64,000 nt of DNA from Sandaracinaceae bacterium (GCA_019637095.1 JAHBWG010000005.1:62001-126000), one strand, 5' to 3'; numbered from the stretch's first letter, positions 49,196 through 57,930 are shown. The notes: a model not told the origin generated them from the letters alone. Translations and numbers: made by a program.

Positions 49196-51437
49196 CCCCG
49201 CGGGCGCCGGCCGAGGGGGAGCCGGCACCGGCCGGTGGGCCTCCCGCGAGCGCGCCCGCCTCTTCACCGTGCTCTGCGCGCTCTGCGCGCTCGCGTGCGA
49301 CGGAGTCACCGATGTGGACGCGGGGGTCGACGCCGCCACCGCGCCGCCGCGCGTGGTCATCGAGGGCCCGCGGCACGCGTTCCCGGGCGAGCCCGCGTGC
49401 TTCGCCGCGCGGGCCGCGGACGACGTGGCCGGCGTCGCGTGGCGCTTCGGCGACGGCGCGAGCGCGAGCGGACGCGAGGCGTGCCACGCCTACGCGCTCG
49501 TCGGCGCGCGCGTCGTGGGCGTGGAGGTGACCGACGCGCGCGGACGCCGCGCCGAGGCGACGCACGTCGTCCACGTCGTGTTCCGCCCGAGCGATCCCGC
49601 GCCGACGCGGTCGAGCACGATCGCGCTCGACGCGGCGCGCGGCCGTGCGTGGGCGGTCGAGCCGGACGGCGGCACCGTGGCCGTGCTCTCGCTCGATCCG
49701 CCCGGTCTCGCCGCCGAGCGCGCGGTCGGCCCTCGGCCGCGCGCCGTGGCGATCGCGGGCGACGTCGTCGCGGTCGCGTGCCAGGGCGACGACACGCTGC
49801 GCCTCTTCGACGCCGATACGCTCGCGCCGCGCGCCACGGTGCCCGCAGGGCACGAGCCGTGGAGCGTGCTCGCGGACCCGCGCGCAGGGGCCTTCTACGT
49901 CGCCTCGCGCGCGGGCACGATCACGAGCGTCGGCCTCGACGGCGCGGTGCTCGGGCGCGTCGAGGTCGGCCCCGAGCCGCGCGGGCTCGCGATGAGCGCG
50001 CAAGGGACGTTGCTCGCGACACGGTGGCGCTCCGACGCCGAGGGGGCGCGGGTCGTCGTGGTCGACGCGCGCGATCCGCGCGCGATGCGCGCCGGGCCGG
50101 TGACGCTGTTGCCGCGCCAGGAGGACCTCGACAGCGACACCGACAACTCCGGCGTCCTGTCCTTCCTCACCGGCGCGACGCCCTCGCCGGACGGAGCGCG
50201 CGTCGTCTTGCCGGCGCTCAAGGCGAACGTCGTCACGGGCGTCTTCCGGACGGGCGCGCCGACGCGCCCCGACACCACCGCGCGCGCCGCGCTCGGCGAG
50301 GTGATCCTCGGCCCGCCCGGCGCGGCGGCGACGGACAGCTTCCGCCACTCCTTCGACGACCTCGATCGCGCGTCGGCCGCGGTGTTCTCCCCGATGGGGG
50401 AGCACCTCTACGTCGCGATGCAGGGCGCGCAGACCGTCGTCGTCGTCGACGCGTTCGACCTCTTCACGGTGGCGAGCATCGACGACGTCGGCGAGTCGCC
50501 CGAGGGCCTCGCGATCACGCCCGACGGGCGCACGCTGCTCGTGCACGCGGTGCTCTCGCGCGCGGTGCACCTCTACGACGTCTCGCGCTTCGGCGTCGAG
50601 CCGCCGCGGCTCGCCGCGATCCCGACCGTCCGTGTGGAGCCGCTGCCGGCGGCCGTGCTCGAGGGGCAGCGGATCTTCCACCGGAGCCGGGATCCGCGCA
50701 TGAGCCGCACGCGCTACCTCTCCTGCGCGAGCTGTCATCTCGACGGGGAGGGCGACGGGCTCGTGTGGGACTTCACGCAGCGCGGCGAGGGCCTGCGCAA
50801 CACGATCGAGCTGCGCGGTCGCGCGGGCCGCGCGCCCCTGCACTGGAGCGCGAACTTCGACGAGGTGCAGGACTTCGAGCACGACATCCGCGCGTGGCAG
50901 GGCGGCGCGGGCTTCTTGCCGGACGACGTCTTCCACGCGATGGGGCGCGACGCGCCGCTCGGCGCGCCCAAGGCGGGCCTGAGCGCGGCGCTCGACGCGC
51001 TCGCCGCGTACGTGACGAGCCTCGACTCGTTCGGCGCGAGCCCGGCGCGCGGGCGCGACGATCCGGCGGCGCGCGCGCGCGGCGCGGCGCTCTTCGCGGA
51101 CCCGACGGTCGGGTGCGCGGCGTGCCACGCGCCGCCCGCGTACACCGACGCCGCGCTCGTCGGCGGCGCGCCCGTGCTCCACGACGTCGGCACGCTCGGG
51201 CCGGGCTCGGGCGCGCGCCTCGGCGTCCCGTTGACCGGCCTGCGCACGCCGACGCTGCGCGGCCTGTGGCGCAGCGCGCCCTACCTGCACGACGGCTCGG
51301 CGGCGCGCCTCCTCGACGTGCTCACGACGCGCAACGCCGACGACCGACACGGCGTCACGAGCCACCTCGGGGCCGCCGAGCTCGCGGATCTCGTCGCGTT
51401 CCTCGAGGCGCTCGACGATCTCGAGGCCGCGCCGTGA
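49188..51437 (+). CDS. PKD-propeller di-haem cytochrome c peroxidase-like lipoprotein
   Basis: A 749-residue protein. GTG 49188 lies inside the preceding gene, whose TAG ends 8 bases later. A lipoprotein-type signal ends in CALAC at about residue 38. Residues 52-130 form a PKD-like beta-sandwich (ACFAARAADDVAGVAWRFGDG); residues 140-490 hold YVTN/WD-type propeller strands (PRPRAVAIAGDVVAVA, PEGLAITPDGRTLL). The C-terminal third has two c-type haem sites, C513-A-S-C516-H517 and C643-A-A-C646-H647, and matches the MauG/cytochrome c peroxidase fold (TPTLRGLWRSAPYLHDGSA). It could oxidise a partner protein with peroxide outside the cytoplasm; the partner is unknown. Confidence 0.85.
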   Translation: MTSPAGAGRGGAGTGRWASRERARLFTVLCALCALACDGVTDVDAGVDAATAPPRVVIEGPRHAFPGEPACFAARAADDVAGVAWRFGDGASASGREACHAYALVGARVVGVEVTDARGRRAEATHVVHVVFRPSDPAPTRSSTIALDAARGRAWAVEPDGGTVAVLSLDPPGLAAERAVGPRPRAVAIAGDVVAVACQGDDTLRLFDADTLAPRATVPAGHEPWSVLADPRAGAFYVASRAGTITSVGLDGAVLGRVEVGPEPRGLAMSAQGTLLATRWRSDAEGARVVVVDARDPRAMRAGPVTLLPRQEDLDSDTDNSGVLSFLTGATPSPDGARVVLPALKANVVTGVFRTGAPTRPDTTARAALGEVILGPPGAAATDSFRHSFDDLDRASAAVFSPMGEHLYVAMQGAQTVVVVDAFDLFTVASIDDVGESPEGLAITPDGRTLLVHAVLSRAVHLYDVSRFGVEPPRLAAIPTVRVEPLPAAVLEGQRIFHRSRDPRMSRTRYLSCASCHLDGEGDGLVWDFTQRGEGLRNTIELRGRAGRAPLHWSANFDEVQDFEHDIRAWQGGAGFLPDDVFHAMGRDAPLGAPKAGLSAALDALAAYVTSLDSFGASPARGRDDPAARARGAALFADPTVGCAACHAPPAYTDAALVGGAPVLHDVGTLGPGSGARLGVPLTGLRTPTLRGLWRSAPYLHDGSAARLLDVLTTRNADDRHGVTSHLGAAELADLVAFLEALDDLEAAP

Positions 51438-51440
51438 CCG

Positions 51441-51466
51441 CGGCTCGAGGGGGCGTCGACGAGCCG
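51441..51466 (-). terminator. Hairpin between convergent di-haem and sulfatase-fold genes
   Basis: CGGCTCG and CGAGCCG form a 7-bp stem with a 12-nt loop in the 36-bp space between the two stops. Confidence 0.4.
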
Positions 51467-51473
51467 TCGCGCT

Positions 51474-53012
51474 CTACCGAATGTACCCGAGCGCGCGCAG
51501 CGCCTCTTCTTGCTGGGGCGAGAGCGCGATCGGGTCGCGGCCCGGCAGCTGGCGCTCCCACGCCTCGAGCGCGGCCTCGAGCCGATCCGCGATCGCCGGC
51601 TCGGCCTCGGCGACGTCGCGGGTCTCGCCCGGGTCGCTCGCGCGATCGTAGAGCGCGCGCGCGTAGCCGCCCTCGAGCCGGGGCCGGTGCACGAGCTTGT
51701 AGCGGCCGTCGCTCACCGCGTGCTCTCGCGTGCCGCGCGGCGCCCAGCGCGCGCGCACGAGCGTGAGGGCGTCGTAGACCTCGGGGTGCGCGGCCGAGAC
51801 GTCGGCGCGGTGGTCGGGATCGCTCGCGCGCTCGTGCAGCGTCGCGGGCTCGCGGGGGCTCCTCCAGCAGAGCGCGAAGGTCGCGCCGTGCGCGCAGTAC
51901 CCGGTGGTCGGGTGTCCGGCGATGAGCGTCTCGGCGAACTCGGGGATGAGCGCGTCGGCCGCCTCGGCGACGACGCGGCGCGGCTCCGCGCGCTCCCCGC
52001 GCAGCCACGGGACCACGCTCTCTCCGTCGACGTCGGTGGGGCGCTCGCTCGGCGGCACCTCGAGCAGCTCGAGCAGCGTCGGCGCCAGATCGATCAGGCT
52101 GACCGGCACCTCGACGACGCCGCCGCCGGCGATCCCCGGGCCGCCGATGGAGAGCGGGACGTCGAGGTTCGACGCGTGCACGTTCGGCCCGTGCTCGTAC
52201 CAGAGGCCGCGCTCGCCGAGCCCCTCGCCGTGGTCGGAGGTGAAGACCACGAACGCGCGCTTGAGCCGACCCGCCGCGCGCAGCGCGTCGAGGAGCGTCG
52301 CGATCTGCGCATCGACCCACGCGATCTCCGCGTCGTACGCGCGCGAGCAGTCGGGCAGCGCCGCCTCCGAGTGCCCGCCGCGGTTGGTCTGCATCTCGGC
52401 GCGGCGCCCCTCGGCCTGGATCGCCGCGCACGCGGGCGTCTCCGGCGCAGCGGCGGCGTCGGGCGCGCGGTACGGCGCGTGCGGGTCGAGGTAGTGAGCC
52501 CACAAGAGGAGCGGCGCCTCGGGCGGCGCGTCGAGCAGCTCGCGCGCGACCGCGGTCACCACCGACGCGTCCTCGCCGGTGCGCAGCTCGAAGCGCTCGA
52601 AGCCGGTGTCGAGGTTCGTCTCGGCGCTCGCGGCGCGGTTCGCGCTCACCGCGCGCGTCGCGTAGCCGCGCGCCGCGAGCACCTCCGCGAGCGTCGTCCC
52701 CGCGCGGCGCGGGAACAGCACCTCACGCGCCCCGTGCCGGTGCGGCGAGAGGCCCGTCCACATCGAGGCGAGCGCCGGCGTGGTGCGCGGCTGGGGCGTG
52801 ATCGCGTTCGCGAACCGCACACCTCGCCGCGCGAGCGCGTCGATCGTGGCCGTCCTCGCGCTCGCGTAGCCGTAGGCGCCGACGCGGTCCGCCCGCAGCG
52901 TGTCCACGGTGATCACGATCACGTCGGGCGCGCGCGCGGGCGCGCGCGGCGGCGACGGTCGCGCGCAGGCGCTCGCGAAGAGCGCACCGAACAGGAGGAG
53001 CCCGCGGAGCAT
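51474..53012 (-). CDS. Sulfatase/alkaline-phosphatase-fold lipoprotein with Thr at the nucleophile position
   Basis: A 512-residue predicted lipoprotein (lipobox LFASAC). ATG 53012 follows TAGGAT by 10 nt; ATG 53024 lies inside that box and is less likely. The fold is clear: VIVITVDTLRADRVGAYGY with two metal Asp residues, ASMWTGLSPHRHG, FTSDHGEGLGERGLWYEHG with Asp-His metal ligands, and PGETRDVAE near the end. The place of the Cys/Ser-x-Pro-x-Arg sulfatase motif reads TPQPRTTPALAS, so no formylglycine can form. Either Thr acts as the nucleophile, as in LtaS-type phosphotransferases, or the enzyme is not a sulfatase. Confidence 0.84.
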   Translation of the reverse strand: MLRGLLLFGALFASACARPSPPRAPARAPDVIVITVDTLRADRVGAYGYASARTATIDALARRGVRFANAITPQPRTTPALASMWTGLSPHRHGAREVLFPRRAGTTLAEVLAARGYATRAVSANRAASAETNLDTGFERFELRTGEDASVVTAVARELLDAPPEAPLLLWAHYLDPHAPYRAPDAAAAPETPACAAIQAEGRRAEMQTNRGGHSEAALPDCSRAYDAEIAWVDAQIATLLDALRAAGRLKRAFVVFTSDHGEGLGERGLWYEHGPNVHASNLDVPLSIGGPGIAGGGVVEVPVSLIDLAPTLLELLEVPPSERPTDVDGESVVPWLRGERAEPRRVVAEAADALIPEFAETLIAGHPTTGYCAHGATFALCWRSPREPATLHERASDPDHRADVSAAHPEVYDALTLVRARWAPRGTREHAVSDGRYKLVHRPRLEGGYARALYDRASDPGETRDVAEAEPAIADRLEAALEAWERQLPGRDPIALSPQQEEALRALGYIR

Positions 53013-53022
53013 CGGCGCCCGC

Positions 53023-53028
53023 ATCCTA
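53023..53028 (-). promoter_or_regulatory. -10-like box TAGGAT before sulfatase-fold gene
   Basis: The box overlaps ATG 53024, which argues for translation from ATG 53012. Confidence 0.4.
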
Positions 53029-53040
53029 GCGCGCCGCGCG

Positions 53041-53076
53041 CGATCAGAACTGGAAGTACGATCAGAACTGGAAGTA
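53041..53076 (-). repeat. 18-bp perfect tandem duplication of MBOAT terminal codons and stop
   Basis: CGATCAGAACTGGAAGTA occurs twice without change. On the minus strand each copy encodes Tyr-Phe-Gln-Phe-stop, so a second in-frame stop follows six codons after the first. Confidence 0.9.
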
Positions 53077-54453
53077 GACGAACGGCCGCGTCTGAGCGCC
53101 GAAGAGCACGACCAGCCACGTCAGGCCGGTCAGGAGCGCGATCCGCGCGGGCCAGCCGAGGTGCGCGAGCCGGTCCTCGTCGTAGCGGAGCTTGGCCCAG
53201 AGGTGCACGGCGCCGAGCCCGACGAGCGCGATCACGCCGGCCCATGGGAGCGACGCGCCGCCCGCGAACGTGAGGATGCGCTCGTAGGCTACGCCCGCCT
53301 GCGCGAGGCTCGCCGAGCGGAACACCACCGCGCTCGGCAGCATCAACCCGATGTTGAGCGCCCAGCCCGCGACCGGCTTGCCGAAGAAGTCGGGCGGCGC
53401 GCCGAAGCGCCGGTACCACTCGCGCGTCGCCGCCTGGATCACTCCGTTGTAGAGGCCCCACGCCGCGAAGGTGAACCCGGCGCCGTGCCAGACGCCGAAC
53501 AGCGTCCAGACGATCATGATGTTCAGCGCGACGCGCCACGGCCCCGCGCGCATCCCGCCGAGGGGATGGAACACGTAGTCGCGGAACCACGCGCTCATCG
53601 TCATGTGCCAGCTGCGCCGGTACTCGAGCGGGCCCGTCGCCAGCAGCGGGAAATCGAAGTTGCGGGGCAGGTCGACGCCGAACAGCTTGCCGAGCCCACG
53701 GGCCATCGTGCTGTAGCCGGAGAAGTCCGCGTAGACCTGCCCCCAGAAGAGGAGCGCGCCGAGCGCGAGCGCGATGCCGGACGACGCGCTCGTGTCCGCG
53801 TAGATCGGGTCGACGAGCAGCCCGAGGTTGTCGGCGACGACGACCTTCTTGAAGAGGCCCACCGCGAACAGCTCGATCGCCGCCCAGGTGCGCGCCGCGC
53901 TCGGCGGGGGCGGCGCGGCGAGCTGCGGGAAGAACTCCGAGGCGCGCAGGATCGGGCCCGCGATGAGCTGCGGGAAGAACGCGACGTAGAGGGCGAAGTC
54001 GACCGGGCTCTTCACCGCCGGGTGCTTCCGCCGGTAGACGTCGATGGTGTAGGAGAGCGTCTGGAACGTGTAGAACGAGAGCCCCGGGGGGATGTCGCCG
54101 TAGACGTGGAAGCTCTGCCGCGCGGCGACCTCGCCCCAGTCGTGCAGCCCGACGAGCGCGAGCGCGAAGTCCCAGTACTTGTAGAAGAACAGGATCCCGA
54201 GGTTCACCCCGAGGCTGCCGAAGAGCAGGGCCTTGCGCCACGGCGCGCGCTGCTCGCGCTCGAGCAGCCGGCCCGCGGCGTAGTCGACCGCGGTGCTGAT
54301 CCAGAGCAAGAGGAGCCACTTCGGCTCCCAGCCCGCGTAGAACACCCAGCTCGCGAGGAGCAGGATCCAGCGGCGCGCCCGCGCCGGCGCGAGCTTCACC
54401 GCGACGACCGTCACGGCGAGCAACCCCCCGAACGACAGGCTGGTGAAGAGCAT
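53062..54453 (-). CDS. MBOAT-family O-acyltransferase (AlgI-like)
   Basis: A 463-residue integral membrane protein with about 11-12 helices. It moves acetyl groups from a cytoplasmic donor across the membrane to surface glycans in known relatives. Family motifs: FKSLSF-like start MLFTSLSFGG, FFYKYWDF, PGLSFYTFQTLSYTIDVYR (AlgI core), SWHMTMSAWFRDYVFHPLGG and the catalytic His in VWHGAGFTFAAWG. ATG 54453 overlaps the stop of the SGNH gene by one base (TGATG), so the two are made together as an O-acetylation pair, like AlgI/AlgJ or PatA/PatB. Confidence 0.92.
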   Translation of the reverse strand: MLFTSLSFGGLLAVTVVAVKLAPARARRWILLLASWVFYAGWEPKWLLLLWISTAVDYAAGRLLEREQRAPWRKALLFGSLGVNLGILFFYKYWDFALALVGLHDWGEVAARQSFHVYGDIPPGLSFYTFQTLSYTIDVYRRKHPAVKSPVDFALYVAFFPQLIAGPILRASEFFPQLAAPPPPSAARTWAAIELFAVGLFKKVVVADNLGLLVDPIYADTSASSGIALALGALLFWGQVYADFSGYSTMARGLGKLFGVDLPRNFDFPLLATGPLEYRRSWHMTMSAWFRDYVFHPLGGMRAGPWRVALNIMIVWTLFGVWHGAGFTFAAWGLYNGVIQAATREWYRRFGAPPDFFGKPVAGWALNIGLMLPSAVVFRSASLAQAGVAYERILTFAGGASLPWAGVIALVGLGAVHLWAKLRYDEDRLAHLGWPARIALLTGLTWLVVLFGAQTRPFVYFQF

Positions 54454-55403
54454 CAGCGGAGCGCGCGGCCGAGCGCGGCGGTGAAGCGCCGTTGGCCCGA
54501 CGCGGTGAGGTGCGTGGGATCGGCGAAGTCTTCGGGCGGGTACTCGCCGAGCTCGGCGGCCCCGAGGTGGCGAGCGCCGGTGTCGCGGGCGATCTCTGCG
54601 ACGCGCCGCAGGTGCGCCGGGTGCCACGACGTGCCGGCACCGCCACCGGTCGACGCGACCAGGCGCGGGTGCAGCGGCGCAGGCACGAGGATCGCCTCGG
54701 CGCCGATGGCCCGCAGGCGCGCGCTCATCCGCGCGAACGCGCGCCGCGAGGGGCCGTCGCCGTCGAGCGTCGCGTCGCGCAGCCGCGGCGCGTGCCAGTC
54801 GAGCTGGCCCGCGAGGCCGTCGTCGTCGATGCGGCCGGTATAGCGCGGGTGCAGGCGCCAGCCCGGGCCGGCGGGGTGCCCGATCATGCGCACCGCGGCG
54901 CGGTGGCGCACGAGCGTGCTCGCCCCGCCGAGCGCGGCCGCGAGCCACGTGTCGTCGGAGGCGAGCCGCCACGCGCCGATCGCGTGCCACGCGATCTCGG
55001 GGTCGAACGCGAGGCGACCCGGGTTGGGCCGGCAGCGGTCGAGGTCGCGCATGCCCACGACGAGCAGCACCGTCTCCGGCCGCCGCGCCTCGAGCGCCGG
55101 CGTGAACATCGCCGTCGCGCACACCGGCGCGGCCATCACGCCGGCGGAGAGCACGGGCCGATCGAGCATCGCCGCGAGCGCGGGATCGATCACGTCGATC
55201 ACCGCGACGCTCGATCCGAGCACGACGACCTCGCGCTCGCGGTGCGGGCTCGCGCGCAGCGCGCCCTCCGCGGCCTGGAACGTCCCCGGCCGGAACGACG
55301 CGAGCCAGTCCCAGACGGCGGGGTGTCGCTCGAGCACGAGCGAGGGCAGGAGCAGCGCTCCGATCACCACGCTCGAGGCAGCCGCCAGCGTTCGTCCGTG
55401 CAT
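54453..55403 (-). CDS. SGNH-like membrane-anchored acetyltransferase partner
   Basis: A 316-residue protein with an N-terminal signal anchor (residues 5-22) and an extracytoplasmic domain. The nucleophile region is VVLGSSVAVID with S64/S65, and the C-terminal ADPTHLTASGQRRF supplies the Asp-x-x-His pair, together the hallmark of the SGNH fold; VPAPLHPR is a typical strand between them. AlgJ/AlgX and PatB-type proteins with this fold accept acetyl groups delivered by an MBOAT partner. The overlap with the MBOAT gene strongly supports that role. The polymer is not known. Confidence 0.8.
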   Translation of the reverse strand: MHGRTLAAASSVVIGALLLPSLVLERHPAVWDWLASFRPGTFQAAEGALRASPHREREVVVLGSSVAVIDVIDPALAAMLDRPVLSAGVMAAPVCATAMFTPALEARRPETVLLVVGMRDLDRCRPNPGRLAFDPEIAWHAIGAWRLASDDTWLAAALGGASTLVRHRAAVRMIGHPAGPGWRLHPRYTGRIDDDGLAGQLDWHAPRLRDATLDGDGPSRRAFARMSARLRAIGAEAILVPAPLHPRLVASTGGGAGTSWHPAHLRRVAEIARDTGARHLGAAELGEYPPEDFADPTHLTASGQRRFTAALGRALR

Positions 55404-55430
55404 CGCGTTCCCCGACGGGCCGCGACGGTA

Positions 55431-56657
55431 TCACGCCGCGGGAGTGGGTCGCGCCTCGTCGCGGGTCGCGGCGAGCGCCTCCGTGTGCACGCAGAGGACC
55501 GACTCCTCCGCCGGCACGCCGACGCGCAGCGGGAAGCCATAGACGCCGGTGCCGCGGTGCACGTAGAGCCGGTTCTTGCCCTTGGCCCAGACGCCGTGGT
55601 CGGGGATCGAGGTGAACGCGCTCACGAACGTCCACGGCAGGCCGAGCGTGAGCAAGCCGAGCTGACCGCCGTGCGTGTGCCCGCTCAGGACGAGATCCGC
55701 CTCGCCGTCGGGGACGTGCCGGAACGCGCCCGGGTCGTGGAGGAGCAAGAGGCGCAGGTGCCCCTCGCGTCGCGGGAACGCAGCGCACAGCGCCTCGAGG
55801 CGCGCGCGCCGATCGCGGAACGCGAAGTCGGCCCCGAGGATCTGCACCGGGCCGGCCGGCGTCTCGAGGCTCGCCTCGTCGTCGACGAGCAGGCGGATGC
55901 CGTGCTTCGCGCACGCATTGCGGACGATGTGCGGCGCCTCGTGGTCGTGGTTGCCGAAGCACGCGAAGACCTTCCCCTCGAGCGCGGCGAGCGGCGCGAG
56001 CGCGTCCGCGAGCGTGCGCGGGTCCGCCTGCGACTCCATCGTCAAGAAGTCGCCGGTGATCACGACGAGGTCCGGCGCCTCGCGCGCGGCGCGCTCGCAG
56101 ATGCCGCGCAGGCGCGCGACGCTCATCAGCGGGCCGAGGTGCGGATCGGTGATCTGCACGACGCGCAGCGGCCGCGCGTCGGCGCCGCGGCCCTTCGGGT
56201 GGCGGCGCAGGCCCTCGACCGGCGCGCCGTCGAGCGCGAGGTGGACGACCTCGCGGCGCGCCGCGAGCGACTGCCACACCCCGAGGCCCGCGATGGCGAA
56301 CGCGCCGAGCGCGCCGATCGGCTCGACGCCGAACGCGGCGGCGATCGCGAACGGCAGCGCGAGCAGCGTGCCGGCCGCGAAGAAGAGCGCGGGTAGGCTC
56401 ACGAGCGCGCGGAACGCGAGCGGTCGCATGCGCGCGCGCGCGAGCGAGAGGAAGTGCACGAGCACACAGAGCTCGAGGTAGACGAAGAGCGGCCACACCG
56501 GCTCGAACGCCGCGTAGATCCCCGCGGCGATCGACGCCTGCACGCCGAGGATCACGCCCACGAACACCGCGTAGAAGCGGTTGCGCAGGGCGGCCGCGGC
56601 GAGGGCGGTCACGAGCACGCCGCACGCCGCGCCGATCGCGAAGACGGTCGGGCTCAC
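55431..56657 (-). CDS. Membrane-anchored metallophosphoesterase
   Basis: A 408-residue protein. GTG 56657 is chosen at the start of the first hydrophobic helix; GTG 56705 would add a basic leader. Residues 1-125 hold four to five hydrophobic helices. Residues 150-395 form a calcineurin-like phosphoesterase with every metal motif: QITDPHLG (Asp-x-His), VITGDFL, FGNHDHE and LSGHTHGGQ. It resembles YkuE/YaeI-type enzymes, which hydrolyse phosphodiesters, including lipid-linked ones, at the membrane. It is 27 bp upstream of the SGNH/MBOAT pair on the same strand, suggesting a joint role in envelope remodelling. Confidence 0.88.
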   Translation of the reverse strand: MSPTVFAIGAACGVLVTALAAAALRNRFYAVFVGVILGVQASIAAGIYAAFEPVWPLFVYLELCVLVHFLSLARARMRPLAFRALVSLPALFFAAGTLLALPFAIAAAFGVEPIGALGAFAIAGLGVWQSLAARREVVHLALDGAPVEGLRRHPKGRGADARPLRVVQITDPHLGPLMSVARLRGICERAAREAPDLVVITGDFLTMESQADPRTLADALAPLAALEGKVFACFGNHDHEAPHIVRNACAKHGIRLLVDDEASLETPAGPVQILGADFAFRDRRARLEALCAAFPRREGHLRLLLLHDPGAFRHVPDGEADLVLSGHTHGGQLGLLTLGLPWTFVSAFTSIPDHGVWAKGKNRLYVHRGTGVYGFPLRVGVPAEESVLCVHTEALAATRDEARPTPAA

Positions 56658-56895
56658 GCGCGGGCTCTTCTGGCGCCGGCGCGCGCCGCCCGCAAGGCGG
56701 CGCACGCGTGGACGCCGTCGTCGTGACGGACCGTTCGCGGTTCGCGCGCGGCGGAATCGTGTGCCGCCGCGGCCCGGGGGTGGCGGCTCGCCCGGCCGGT
56801 GGCGCCTCGGGTGGCCAGGTCGCGAGGCACCGGCGCGCCCGCGACCGACGGCGGTACGCGCGTTGCTGAGCGGGCGGCCCGGAGGTTCGACTCAC

Positions 56896-57843
56896 ATGAT
56901 GACTTCGCGTGTTTGGATGGTGGCTTCGATCGCGCTCGTGATGTTCGCTGGTTGCGCAGCGGAGCTCGACAAGGGCGGCGCGGCCGACGAGGGCGACGAC
57001 CTCGAGGGCCTCGAGTTCGAGAGCGCGGAGCTGCGCGCCGACGCGGCGGGCTCGCCCTTCCGTGGGGAGCTGCGGCTCGGCCAGCTCGAGGCGGACTCGC
57101 TCACGCGCCGGCTCCCCTACCACTACTGGAGCTTCAACGCGGCCGCCGGCAGCCAGGTGTTCATCGACCTCGCGAGCCGCGAGGGTAGCGACATGTTCGT
57201 CGCGCTGATGGTCCCCCACCGCGGCGGCTACCGCGTGATCGCCGTCAACGACGATTGCTACTCCGGCACCCTCAACGCGTGCCTTCGCACCACGCTGCCC
57301 GACGCGCCGAGCTACGCGGTGCTCGCGACGACCTACCAGTACATCCGCCGCGGCATCCCGACGCCGGCCAACTATCACGTCACCGTGCACTGCGACGACG
57401 AGAGCGGCTGCGGTGAGGCGCGCTCGTGCGGCAGCCGCGGCCTGCCGGAGTGCCCCGCCGGCCAGTTCTGCGCGTTCGCGGACGGGACCTGCGGCGCCGA
57501 CGATCGCGGCGGCGTCTGCCAGCCGATCCCCGAGGTCTGCATCACGCTGTACGATCCCGTCTGCGGCTGCGACGGGCGCAACTACTCGAACGGCTGCGCG
57601 GCGGCCAACCACGGCATCTCGGTCGCGTACCCCGGCGAGTGCGTCGAGGAGAACGGCTGCCAGCGCTCCGGCTGCTCGCGCCAGCTCTGCGTCGAGGCCG
57701 GCGTCGACGTGGCGACCACCTGCGAGTGGCGCGAGGAGTACGCGTGCTTCGACGAGGCGCGCTGCGAGCGGCAGGACGATGGCCGCTGCGGCTGGACGCG
57801 GACCCGCGAGCTGGCCGCCTGCCTCGGCTCCTCCGGTCTCTGA
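56896..57843 (+). CDS. Lipoprotein with Kazal-like domain
   Basis: A 315-residue predicted lipoprotein. ATG 56896 follows GGAGG by 10 nt; the signal ends in VMFAGC. Residues 50-165 form a beta-rich domain resembling a pre-peptidase (PPC)-like sandwich (YWSFNAAAGSQVFIDLASR, VLATTYQYIRRG). Residues 170-220 are an eight-Cys module, CPAGQFCAFADGTCGADDRGGVC, and residues 222-250 a Kazal-type segment, PVCGCDGRNYSNGCAA, ending YPGEC. Kazal domains inhibit serine proteases in eukaryotes; bacterial copies are usually of unknown target. A further Cys-rich tail follows. The 238-bp gap upstream contains no gene I can support. The stop is followed by element copy E. Confidence 0.8.
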   Translation: MMTSRVWMVASIALVMFAGCAAELDKGGAADEGDDLEGLEFESAELRADAAGSPFRGELRLGQLEADSLTRRLPYHYWSFNAAAGSQVFIDLASREGSDMFVALMVPHRGGYRVIAVNDDCYSGTLNACLRTTLPDAPSYAVLATTYQYIRRGIPTPANYHVTVHCDDESGCGEARSCGSRGLPECPAGQFCAFADGTCGADDRGGVCQPIPEVCITLYDPVCGCDGRNYSNGCAAANHGISVAYPGECVEENGCQRSGCSRQLCVEAGVDVATTCEWREEYACFDEARCERQDDGRCGWTRTRELAACLGSSGL

Positions 57844-57919
57844 GCTCGTCGAGGGGTGCGAGCTTCGCTCGCGATTCGATCCATCGACGCCGCGGCGCGC
57901 GCATGCGCCCGCGGCGTCG
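57844..57919 (+). repeat. Multi-hairpin 3'-end element, degenerate copy E
   Basis: It starts after the Kazal gene stop with GCTCGTCGAGGGGTGC, close to copies A and D, and keeps a TTC loop in its first hairpin (GCGAGC/GCTCGC, 57858-57872). The second hairpin is different: CGACGCCGCGG and CCGCGGCGTCG (57885-57895, 57909-57919) around a self-complementary core. It fills the space between two convergent genes. Confidence 0.6.
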
Positions 57920-57930
57920 TCGCGTTTCCG

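Noticed and set aside
51474-53012. Naming the gene a classical arylsulfatase
   Set aside because: The Cys/Ser needed for formylglycine is absent from the active-site segment.
53062-57612. One continuous minus-strand frame joining the MBOAT gene to upstream DNA
   Set aside because: The upstream part is antisense or out of frame to the SGNH, metallophosphoesterase and Kazal genes; the MBOAT protein properly starts at ATG 54453.
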